DNA from: Caprella mutica
Lineage: Eukaryota; Arthropoda; Malacostraca; Amphipoda; Caprellidae
Reading direction: 5' to 3'
DNA length: 64,000 nt
NCBI GenBank assembly: GCA_947561585.1
Contig: CANNZV010000439.1
Location: 248,001 to 312,000 of the forward strand
Part shown: positions 35,557 to 45,415 of the stretch, piece by piece
How positions within the stretch are numbered: the stretch's first letter is position 1
Layout: every line of letters begins with the position of its first letter
Notes under the pieces: model-generated
Told to the model about the DNA's origin: nothing
Database searches by the model: none
The model's input: the letters and a program-made list of their open reading frames with translations, nothing else
Position numbers and translations under genes: made by a program

Positions 35557-35854
35557 ATAAATGTTAAAATATATAACCAATTATAATAATTGATTTATTA
35601 CTGGAATGGTTAAAATATAAATGATGAATAATGATAATTAAAAATTATGATAATGTTACAGCGAAGATTTCATTTCAACATTAGTTTAACATTTATCTGA
35701 AATAATGAACATAGCAGCAGTGTATATAAATATTATCTCAACTTCAGTAACTCTAGTCATTCATTTGAAGTTTTGTGAAAACAGAAGAAAAAATTAATAA
35801 GGAATTTTCTTGAATCTCTTATTTTTCAATTCATTACAAATATTTACCGAAATG

Positions 35855-35895
<41 letters not shown>

Positions 35896-36691
35896 TTTTT
35901 GTTATATTTACTCATTTAAAATAATAATTACAGTGTTTTACCATTTAACTTTGGATAATTTAATCGTCAGTTTGAAGATTAATATTTCTATATTATATTA
36001 CACAGGTCCACAGTGTATTTTTCTTTCTATCTGTATTGTACAAATTAAAGTGTCATCAATTTCAATTAAAATGACAAAGGAAAATAAATCAATCCAGGTG
36101 AACTGGTTAATTAGTTAGTAAAGCAGTTCAATTTTGCAAGGTATTGATATTATATCTGAGTGACGTTACTTCAGTCAATATCTGCTCCATAGTTAATTCT
36201 AATTTAATGGCCTAATTTGAATTAGTAATGAACTGACATGGAGAATTAATTGCACGGGCTCTTTATTTAATGTTTGTACAAAATAAATTGATCAATTAAC
36301 TATAGTGTCCCAGGATGCCATTCATATTAAATGCAAGTGATTAATGCAAAACAGTTTTTGGTTAATGAAATGTGATAAAATGAATCATCAATACCAAAAA
36401 ATCTTTAGAATCAATAAGGAAATTTGATCATCTAAGATTTCTCTTCATTAGAAAATATCTTTTGATTAATTAAATTAATGATTAAGTGGTTAAAGTAAGT
36501 TTCAATTAATCCCTATAATAGTATTACAAAAGAAATTTTTTTCACTTTGTGATATCCATCTGCAAGTAACATTTTTAAAGAAGGTATAAATATTAGATCT
36601 ATTATTTATTTAATAATATCGGTACAATTTCTTTTACGAGTCTAAAACTTTCCTTATGAAATGAAAATGCTACTAATACCTCTCACGTACA
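35557..36691. other. AT-rich sequence with a TA microsatellite
   Basis: A (TA)n run lies at about 35858-35892. No supported ORF otherwise; the 61-codon + ORF has no visible features. Confidence 0.5.
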
Positions 36692-37362
36692 ACTGTGATG
36701 ATGTACTATCAGAGTAAAGAGTCACTGTGATGATGTACTATCAGAGAAAAGAGTCACTGTGATGATGTACTATCAGAGAAAAGAGTCACTGTGATGATGT
36801 ACTATCAGAGAAAAGAGTCACTGTGATGATGTACTATCAGAGAAAAGAGTCACTGTGATGATGTACTATCAGAGAAAAGAGTCACTGTGATGATGTACTA
36901 TCAGAGAAAAGAGTCACTGTGATGATGTACTATCAGAGAAAAGAGTCACTGTGATGATGTACTATCAGAGAAAAGAGTCACTGTGATGATGTACTATCAG
37001 AGAAAAGAGTCACTGTGATGATGTACTATCAGAGTAAAGAGTCACTGTGATGATGTACTATCAGAGAAAAGTCACTGTGATGATGTACTATCAGAGAAAA
37101 GAGTCACTGTGATGATGTACTATCAGAGAAAAGAGTCACTGTGATGATGTACTATCAGAGAAAAGAGTCACTGTGATGATGTACTATTGGAGAAAAGAGT
37201 CACTGTGATGATGTACTATCAGAGAAAAGAGTCACTGTGATGATGTACTATCAGAGAAAAGAGTCACTGTAATGATGTACTATCAGAGCAAAGAGTCACT
37301 GTAATGATGTACTATCAGAGAAAAGAGTCACTGTGATGATGTTCTATCAGAGAAAAGAGCCA
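36692..37362. repeat. 32-bp satellite, left block
   Basis: About 21 copies of a 32-bp unit joining GTCACTGTGATGATGTACTA and TCAGAGAAAAGA. One 30-bp unit (AGAAAAGTCACTG near 37066) and few substitutions. The unit is the reverse complement of the block at 38386-40112. It contains the near-palindrome TCACTGTGA. Confidence 0.95.
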
Positions 37363-37875
37363 CTTTCTCACAAATTGGTCGTCGTGTACCCAGACCAATT
37401 TTAAATATATTTGTAACCATTACAATTGGCTAGGTTTTTTTTTGGAAATGAGAAACTGTAAACTATGAATTTTTAATTTCAGATACAACTTTCTTTGAGC
37501 TCACTAAGGAAAAGTTATAGAGAAGTAACTATAGCGTATTAATGAGGATTCATTATGACCTGTTATAAAATAAATAGTAACGTTATTTACTAAGTGAGAC
37601 ACAACAACAGCCAAATTGGTGTGTGTAACTTTGTTGAAAAATGACATATTATAATTGAATAGAAATTACTCAGTGAGAATTTTACCTTTGTAGGAAACTG
37701 TGATGAAAAGTTGAGACTGAACTCATTTCTATATGAGTCATAAATCTAGAAACAATTAAATTGTGTCTTCATTAGATGAAAAATATTAACAAATACAACA
37801 TTTTAAACATTTATTTTAATTTGGAAGTTTATGCTTATGAATTTGTGAATAATATTCTGTGATAACTTTATAGGA
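37363..37875. other. Sequence between the 32-bp array and a 16-bp array
   Basis: Unique AT-rich sequence, no ORF of note. If the two 32-bp arrays are the arms of one foldback element, this is part of its core. Confidence 0.4.
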
Positions 37876-37995
37876 TCCCTCCGGATCATTCCCCACTGGA
37901 TCATTCCCCACCGGATCATTCCCCACCGGATCATTCCCCGCTGGATCATTGCCCGCCGGAATTTTCCCCGCCAGAATTATTCCCCGCCGGACTTT
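37876..37995. repeat. 16-bp repeat array (GGATCATTCCCCACC / GGAATTTTCCCCGCC)
   Basis: About eight units of 15-16 bp. The complement reads GGCGGGGAAAATTCCG or GGGGAATGATCCGGTG, so this is the GGAAAATTCC 16-bp superfamily again, here GC-rich. The 64-codon minus ORF repeating GNDPV is the translated array. Confidence 0.85.
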
Positions 37996-38262
37996 TCCCT
38001 GCCGATACAAATAATAGTATTTTGGGCTATTAAATTATAATTTCGATAAAACAAACCCTTTATCAATTGAAGACACATTTTATTAACAGACTTACACAAT
38101 AATACAGTCTTATTTTTAGCTTTGATTTCCGTATGTGTCGATATTGGTCGTTTATATTTTAAGACTGTACCTTCGTAAATTCCCTTGTAATTAAGATATG
38201 CTACAAAGTTCAAACATTATGGCAATTCTAATGGATTGCAAAATGTAGCAATTAAGTCTAAG
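37996..38262. other. Sequence before the gap
   Basis: AT-rich sequence with no recognised feature, ending at the N run. Confidence 0.4.
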
Positions 38263-38379
38263 NNNNNNNNNNNNNNNNNNNNNNNNNNNNNNNNNNNNNN
38301 NNNNNNNNNNNNNNNNNNNNNNNNNNNNNNNNNNNNNNNNNNNNNNNNNNNNNNNNNNNNNNNNNNNNNNNNNNNNNNN
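38263..38379. other. Assembly gap, 117 N
   Basis: 117 undetermined bases. True length and content unknown. A 32-bp satellite begins immediately to its right in the orientation opposite to that at 36692-37362. Confidence 1.
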
Positions 38380-38385
38380 TGATGA

Positions 38386-40112
38386 GTACAGTCATCACAG
38401 TGACTCTTTTCTCTTGTTAGTACATCATCACATGACTCTTTTCTCTATAGTACATCATCACTAGTGACTCTTTTCTCTGACTAGTACATCATCACATGAC
38501 TCTTTTCTCTGATAGTACATCACACAGTGACTCTTTTCTCTGATAGTACATCATCACATTCTCTTTTCTCTGATATGACTTCATCACAGTGACTCTTTTC
38601 TCTATAGTACATCATCACATACTCTTTTCTCTGATAGTACATCATCACAGTGACTCTTTTCTCTGATAGTACATCATCACAGTGACTCTTTTCTCTGATA
38701 GTACATCATCACAGTGACTCTTTTCTCTGATAGTACATCATCACAGTGACTCTTTTCTCTGATAGTACATCATCACAGTGACTCTTTTCTCTGATAGTAC
38801 ATCATCACAGTGACTCTTTTCTCTGATAGTACATCATCACAGTGACTCTTTTCTCTGATAGTACATCATCACAGTGACTCTTTTCTCTGATAGTACATCA
38901 TCACAGTGACTCTTTTCTCTGATAGTACATCATCACAGTGACTCTTTTCTCTGATAGTACATCATCACAGTGACTCTTTTCTCTGATAGTACATCATCAC
39001 AGTGACTCTTTTCTCTGATAGTACATCATCACAGTGACTCTTTTCTCTGATAGTACATTCTCATTCAGTGACTCTTTTCTCTGATAGTACATCATCACAT
39101 GACTCTTTTCTGATAGTACATCATCACAGTGACTCTTTTCTCTGATAGTACATCCTCACAGTGACTCTTTTCTCTGATAGTACATCATCACAGTGACTCT
39201 TTTCTCTGATAGTACATCATCACAGTGACTCTTTTCTCTGATAGTACATCATCACAGTGACTCTTTTCTCTGATAGTACATCATCACAGTGACTCTTTTC
39301 TCTGACAGTACATCATCACAGTGACTCTTTTCTCTGATAGTACATCATCATAGTGACTCTTTTCTCGGATAGTACATCATCACAATGACTCTTTTCTCTG
39401 ATAGTACATCACCACAGTGACTCTTTTCTCTGATAGTACATCATCACAGTGACTCTTTTCTCTGAGAGTACATTATCACATTGACTCTTTACTCTAATAG
39501 TACATCATCACAGTGACTCTTTCTCTGATAGTACATCATCACAGTGACTCTTTTCTCTGATAGTACATCATCACAGTGACTCTTTTCTCTGATAGTACAT
39601 CATCACAGTGACTCTTTTCTCTGATAGTACATCATCACAGTGACTCTTTTCTCTGATAGTACATCATCACAGTGACTCTTTTCTCTGATAGAACATCATC
39701 ACAGTGACTCTTTTCTCTGATAGTACATCATCATAGTGACTCTTTTCTCTGATAGTACATCATCACAGTGACTCTTTTCTCTGATAGTACATCATCACAG
39801 TGACTTTTCTCTGATAGTACATCATCATAGTGACTCTTTTCTCTGATAGTACATCATCACAGTGACTCTTTTCTCTGATAGTACATCATCACAGTGACTC
39901 TTTTCTCTGATAGTACATCATCGCAGTGACTCTTTTCTCTGACAGTACATCATCACAGTGACTCTTTTCTCTGATAGTACATCATCACAGTGACTCTTTT
40001 CTCTGATAGTACATCATCACAGTGACTCTTTTCTCTGATAGTACATCATCACAGTGACTCTTTTCTCTGATAGTACATCATCACAGTGATTTTTTTCTCT
40101 GATAGTACATAA
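38386..40112. repeat. 32-bp satellite, right block (inverted)
   Basis: About 54 copies of a 32-bp unit joining GATAGTACATCATCAC and AGTGACTCTTTTCTCT, the exact reverse complement of the left block. The first 250 bp next to the gap are full of single-base deletions and odd changes (ATGACTTCATCAC, CATTCTCTTTTC), whereas later units are nearly uniform. This pattern is expected from poor consensus at a contig end. Confidence 0.95.
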
Positions 40113-41549
40113 TATGGGCGTGGCATTTGCATTATCCTATATAGGGATCCTCTACATTCAGCAGTAACTAAGATAAAAGAATCATCGTAAAACTTGTCGT
40201 ATTGTTCTTAACTTTTAAAAATGCCGGCTGCAAAAAATCCAGGATAATATTCTCCCGTTTATCTTTTTTTATTAGGTTTTAGTGTTGTTCACCTTAATGT
40301 TTTAGAGGAAGTTAATAATTTTAAAGTGTTAGATTTATTATTTACATTCAATGTATATTATCAACAGCTCCTTTGAAGTATTGTATTAAAAAAATAATAA
40401 TTATTGATTGAAAACCTAACAGTTGGAAGATTTTGAAATGTTCGTATTTGACATACAAAACCAATAATTTGATAGTGTTAAAAATAATATTTTGTTTAGA
40501 AAAGTATATATATGAAGAGAAATATTCATATGTAACATACTGCTGTAAGTTATTAATTAATATTATTGAAAACCCTCCACAGTTGTTACTGATATACTCC
40601 AGTCAAATTAAGACATAATGTATTTAGCTGTGACTCCTTCAGTGCTACTTTTGAATGACTTACATTCTTCACAACAGGTTATATGAATAGACTGATAGAC
40701 AGCACATTTAGAGAGTCATTGTGATGTTAATGCTATTATAATTACTAAATTTAAAAAACTTACTCTGCATGTATAACCCAGAGTAATTAATAATAATAAT
40801 TTCTATTAATTATTTAATGTTATTGAGGTTCACAACGAGATTCCTATCCAATCGCCCAAATTAAAACACCATTTTCTAGATCCTAATTCTATCTCAGAAT
40901 ATAATTATACATGTACATAGGTAAAATCTGTATATTTAGATCTTAATTCTAACTCAAAATATACATAGGGAAAATCTGTATAATTTTAACTTACAAGGCA
41001 ATAAGGATAAACATCAGCAAATACTCCATGTACATTTAGTAGGTCAGGCTCTAATTCAGGAAAGGTCGAATGTTTATTATGATGAGTCATGTTCTATAAA
41101 TGAAAATCTTTTGCTACTTCTGTGTTAAATGAAGTTAGTAGAATTATAAAATTGTTTGAACACGTTTGAACTTGTTAGTTCTTGTTTGAACATGTTAAAA
41201 CTTGTTTGAGTACGTTGGAACTCTATTAATCATGTCAGAACCTGTTTGAAGATGTACTGTTGCAGGTTATAGTTATAGTGATCTGTTACTTATAGTGAAG
41301 TTGTTTTTGATTGATTTACTGTTTTAAGAATTATAATTACTATCGAAACAAAGGGTCAGATTAATTTCACTCTCGTGTTCTCAACAAGGAAAAAGTCACT
41401 ACTATTTATTATAGTTAGTTATTTTCCTCATCAGTATAAGAGGTTAGGTAGATGTTAGGTCAAAGTACATGCGACAGTTTGTTGGTGATGATTTATTTTC
41501 TTTTTTTCTCAGATTCACTATTTAAAAATTACATTTATTTAAATGTAGC
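40113..41549. other. No gene; short irregular repeats
   Basis: AT-rich. Around 41155-41255 the motif GTTTGAACTTGTT/GTTTGAACATGTT recurs five to six times at roughly 20-bp spacing. Two direct copies of TAGATC(C/T)TAATTCTA lie at about 40877 and 40938. No coding support. Confidence 0.45.
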
Positions 41550-42760
41550 TTTTACCAATAATGAATAGATTAACTTTTTCATTCATGCATTTATTCTATC
41601 AACTCTTAGAACTAAATTTCAATTATTTTTTCTAAGAAAGTAATAAACAGTGTTATACGTGACATTGAAACATTAAAATTCATATTATGTTAAAAAATTC
41701 TAATATGAACGAATAATTACTAATATTGAAAAATGACAATTAAACTTCTATTTAAATTGGCATCCTTTTAATGAAATCATTCAGGCTTACAGTCTCCTAT
41801 GGTCGAACATATGGAGAATTTTTCACCACATGTTTTTTTCATATGTTGACAAAACCGAATAAACCTTGGGATTTAAATCAGGGGAGCGTAAAAGAAACCC
41901 TTTTCTTCTTCAAATCCTGGGAAAATATCATATGTACCATTTCAGTACCAAACTGGCAGTGTAATTGGCACCGCCATGTTGCGATGTCTACATATATGAC
42001 GCGCGTTTGAGTGATCTGCAATATTGACCGATTTCTCTGTGCGATCTACTGTTCAATAGTTTGCGCAGCCAAATCGATCGATAGCGCAAAAATTGATCGA
42101 TATCTTCGCGTTTGGAAGATAGGGCATTTTTTAAATTTATGCATTCAATTGTTTTGTTTTTAATCGAAAAATATTGTCTTCTTAAACAAAAAAAATCTGT
42201 TACATAAGGTAACTATCAATCGATTTTTGTGCGTTCGAATTATATGAATTGTTATAGCTTATACATCTAATTGTTACATTTAATAAGGCATCCATCAATA
42301 AATTGATTGTTGCGCGTTAGAATGATGTGGATTATATTAGTTTATGCATCTAATTGTTACATTCCATAATGTAATCAATACTAATCATCAATCGATTGTT
42401 GCACGTTTGTATGATAGGAATTTTTACTGTTTATCATTCGAACGCGCAACATTCGATTGATAGTTGCCTTATTAAATGTACCAATTAGATGCATAAATTA
42501 TAAAAATCAATATCATTCGAACGCGCAACAATCGATTGACGGGTGTACAATCGATCGATGGTTGAACAAACTATTGATCCGTAGAACGCGCAGTGAAATG
42601 GGTCGATATTGCAGATCAGTGAAACATGCGTGACTTCCACGATGTATATTCAACGAAACAATCTTTACCAGAATTAACTTTTCGCTCTAAGATTCTTTTG
42701 ACATAAGATTTTTCGTTAATTATTTTGAATTTTTAGTCAACAAAAAGGATGGACTCAGAG
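41550..42760. repeat. Relic of the gene-cluster duplication unit, gene absent
   Basis: 41550-41995 and 42632-42745 match, with divergence, the intergenic parts of the downstream units (45775-46340 and 50150-50640). Shared blocks include ACCAATAATGAATAGATTAA, CATTCATGCAT, TCTTAGAACTAAA, GACATTGAA, AAAATTCATATTATG and CAACGAAA(C/T). The secreted-protein gene itself is missing. The relic is interrupted at 41999-42631 by an inverted-repeat element. Confidence 0.7.
41999..42631. mobile_element. Foldback MITE inserted in the duplication relic
   Basis: The ends are inverted relatives. The left contains GTTTGAGTGATCTGCAATAT, and the right reads in complement GTTTCACTGATCTGCAATAT, continuing as GACCGATTTC against GACCCATTTC. 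Inside, alternating arms with CGCGCAACAATCGATTGA, AATCGATCGAT and TAGATGCATAA fold on each other. Comparison with the uninterrupted intergenic copy near 46250 places the insertion between a GTTGC-GTGTC block and a TCCAC block; TGA/TGAC on both sides could be the target duplication. No ORF. Confidence 0.75.
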
Positions 42761-43099
42761 TGGCACGCAGCATGTACCAGTCACACTATACCTAACTAGT
42801 CACACTGTAGGCTATCTAACTAGTCACACTTTACCTTCACGGATCAAAATTTTAAATAATTTGTTATTGGTACGTATATTGGTTACCAACACGTATCGGT
42901 GCATATTCATTCAAAGAGTTTATATAAATTCTTAAGGGCTTGATAATGAAATACCTGAATTAACTCTATTTTCTCGTGTTATTATTTCTTTGTAATAATT
43001 CAAAGACTGTTAAAATGTAAGGACAAAAGTTTCTTGCTTTTATGTTCAATAAAAATGTTTCAATCTCTACTATTTACTTACAATTACCATTGAAAGATG
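42761..43099. other. Short triplicated block, no gene
   Basis: CTAACTAGTCACACT occurs at about 42791 and 42815, with GTCACACT also just upstream (42780). Otherwise AT-rich. Confidence 0.4.
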
Positions 43100-43330
43100 C
43101 GGCAACAAACCGTCCGTGTGCGCACCCACACGTAGATTATATAGAATTGACTGTTGATGCAGCAGTCACCATCCGTCAAGGAAACGCATTACCCTGCGTT
43201 CAGAATTGTCCGTCTCTCCGCCGGACGGCGAAGAACACTCGTGTGCCCACATACCCGAGAGTTAATGCTATTTTAGAGTCATGCGTCAGTCGCCGGACGG
43301 CAAAGAACGCTCGTGTGCGGGGGCCCTAAG
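43100..43330. repeat. GC-rich repeat island
   Basis: Two copies of CGCCGGACGGC(G/A)AAGAAC followed by CTCGTGTGC at about 43219 and 43293, preceded by CCGTCCGTGTGCGCACCCAC. Much more GC-rich than its surroundings. The 95-codon + ORF across it (RRTAKN-ARV twice) mirrors the repetition and I do not consider it a gene. Possibly part of a DNA element with GC-rich ends. Confidence 0.5.
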
Positions 43331-43454
43331 TGAACAATAATTACATGATTAAGTGATGATTCATTAATAATAATGAACTATAAGATAGATAGCTTAAATA
43401 GAAAGATGGTATCCAACATAAAACTATTGGTTATAAAATTCATTGTCAGGTCCA

Positions 43455-43600
43455 GGTTTTCCACCCTTCTCCTGATGATGAAGAGAAATCTTTCTATTCG
43501 AAAGCTTGAAATCTGATAAAACCTTCAACGTTGAATTTAAATAACCTCTAATAATATGGATTTCCCGTTTAGTTTGAATCTTTTTCATCAAATACAGAAG
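43455..43600 (+). mobile_element. Dispersed hairpin repeat, Penelope-like 3' end type, copy 2
   Basis: CTCCTGATGATGAAGAGAAA, a stem with CTTTCTATTCGAAAGCTTGA, then CCTTCAACGTTGAATTTAAA, TAACCTCTAATAATATGG and ATTTCCCGTTTAGTTTGAAT. This is one of the longest copies; 61633-61715 matches its 3' half almost exactly. Confidence 0.6.
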
Positions 43601-43639
43601 AATTGTTAAACCAATACTTATATGAAAGATATAATTTTA

Positions 43640-43870
43640 TATAAAAGGTTGTCATTAACTAGGAAGATGGTATAGAAGGCTGTAGTTAACTAGGAAGATG
43701 ATATAGAAGGCTGTAGTTAACTAGGAAGCTGGTATAGAAGGCTGTAGTTAACTAGGAAGCTGGTATAGAAGGCTGTAGTTAACTAGGAAGATGATATAGA
43801 AGGCTGTAGTTAACTAGGAAGCTGGTATAGAAGGCTGTAGTTAACTAGGAAACTGGTATAGAAGGCTACC
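43640..43870. repeat. 31-bp tandem repeat, about 7 copies
   Basis: The unit joins TAACTAGGAAG and (A/C)TGGTATAGAAGGCTGTAGT, with AGATGATA/AGCTGGTA alternation. The left edge (GTTGTCATTAACTAGG) and right edge (GGCTACCATTATCTAG) are decayed. Confidence 0.9.
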
Positions 43871-44769
43871 ATTATCTAGTAATTTACCAAATATTTAGAT
43901 TGATATTATATTTAAAACTTCATACAGATAACTAGATGCAACGCTAATAATTCAAGACTAATTAGATTTCCCTATTTTCTAACAATCTGGGTTTCTAAAT
44001 TATATTTGAAAATGCAAATGAAAAAAGTTTTGATGATCGAAAACGAATGGTTTTTCTCGTTTATTCATATAAAATAATTGATAATAAGAAGATTAGAAAA
44101 CTATTGAACTAGAGTTCTATAGGTTTAAATTGATATAGTGATGGAAAATATTTTGCAATAATAGTTACAAAAGGAGCTTCCAACAATTTTACCATCTCTA
44201 TGATTTTACGAAAACTTACGGCATTCTATCAACCTTTAAAGGTGAGAAACCATTTATGGGTAATGTTGATGCTTTCTAATTCATTATATATGTCTATCTA
44301 TAAATTGCTTTAGTAATATATATATATGGTTATTATCCTTCGCTCTGATTTCGATGCTTAAATTTGAAAATATAAGAACTTAACCGCAAGTTAAGAGCTT
44401 AAATGTACAACTTTTGGTAAAATTTTGCTTACATAATTTACTGTTACTTAAATCATGCTAGTAAATTCTACTTGAATCACATTTCTTATACAATATATGT
44501 AAAATTGGATGTGAATTATTGGATGGTTGATAATGAAACTTTAAAATTATTTTTGGGAAATATATTCAGTCTCGGAAAATATTCATATAACGACTATTGT
44601 ATTGTGTCTCATTACTGATTTTCATTGTACATGTTCAACACAAAGACTCATGAAACAACTTAACAGGCTGGTAACAGATAGAAATAATATAAATTTATGA
44701 GTTAATGTAACAGGATTTAGAGTCTTTTATCAAGCTAATATATTATGTCAAAGATCTTGTGTGATACTT
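43871..44769. other. AT-rich sequence downstream of gene copy 1
   Basis: 3' flank of the first paralogue. No canonical AATAAA is seen on the minus strand within about 100 bp of the stop codon, and the sequence is unlike the 3' flanks of copies 2 and 3. No other feature. Confidence 0.5.
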
Positions 44770-45316
44770 TTAAGAAGTGAAAAAGTCGGAGAGTTCTTTG
44801 GGTGGTTGAGGAAAGGCTCCGCCCTCTTTGTTGTATCTTTTCAGTTCTTCAGTATACTGCAACATTGTTGGTTTTGTTGCTTTGGCGAGTTCTTGCAACA
44901 TGGGAACTGCAATACCAACAACGTCAGTGACTTCGTAGAGGACAGTTTGTAAAGCTCCTGTTAGAACTGGTGCAGTGTCGCGATTGAAGTCCTCCGTAAG
45001 GGCTCTTGCTCTTGGATCAACTGCCACATTGCTTCTTATTTGAGGTGCCAAAGTGTTCAAAGCACCCAGGAGTCCTACAAGTCCTCCCAAACTTTGTGTC
45101 GCTTGAGATCCTCCTGATCGAGAGCCCAATAGTTGAGTCAAGTCAAATGAAGCTTGACGTTGTTGGGGGGCGGCGTATTGTTGTGCTGCGGTGCAGACGA
45201 CGAGAGCGAGGAGTGCGGTAAAGTACTTCTGTAACAGAAATCAAAAGTTAATAAAACTTATCTAACTTCAACAGATTTTGATTCAATTTTCAGTAGATTT
45301 CTGCTTTACTTACCAT
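44770..45316 (-). CDS. Secreted 153-residue protein, paralogue 1
   Basis: Two exons on the minus strand. Coding exon 1 is only the ATG (45316-45314), followed by GTAAGTAAAG; exon 2 is 45228-44770 after TTACAG. The 85-bp intron is phase 0. The product starts MKYFTALLALVVCTAA, a typical signal peptide, then a Gln/Ala/Pro stretch (QQYAAPQQRQ), a Gly/Ser/Leu segment (residues 36-60), and mostly helix-forming sequence to a P-rich end (FPQPPKELSDFFTS). The mature chain has no cysteine. I do not recognise the family; a secreted, lineage-specific insect protein is the most that can be said. Two near-identical copies follow at 49.1 and 52.4 kb, same strand. It ends in TCTTAA rather than the AGTTAA of the other two, and its 3' flank is different. 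Confidence 0.88.
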
Positions 45317-45352
45317 TGTGTTATGATTGCTCTTAGCGGAATCAAGAAGCTT

Positions 45353-45415
45353 ACTGATGCCCTGATAGTTCACCTCTTCTTATTTATACTCTAAGAACAT
45401 CATGGATTACGTAAT
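45353..45415 (-). promoter_or_regulatory. Core promoter of paralogue 1
   Basis: Minus strand: TATA box AGTATAAATA at 45390-45381, initiator TCAGT at 45357-45353 with its A 33 bp downstream of the TATA, and a 39-nt 5' UTR to the ATG. Upstream, 45415-45406 is the perfect palindrome ATTACGTAAT, a TTACGTAA-type bZIP site. The same arrangement occurs in all three copies. Confidence 0.75.

Noticed and set aside
34543..35580. 345-codon minus-strand ORF with HSPFIYLIHH repeats
   Set aside because: Translation of a 20-bp satellite; variation follows DNA units, not codons.
43042..43329. 95-codon + ORF with RRTAKN repeats
   Set aside because: The repetition follows a duplicated GC-rich DNA block; more likely part of a mobile element.
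45006..45221. 71-codon + ORFs opposite the three secreted-protein genes
   Set aside because: Antisense shadows of exon 2; they recur only because the paralogues are conserved, and no promoter or splice structure supports them.
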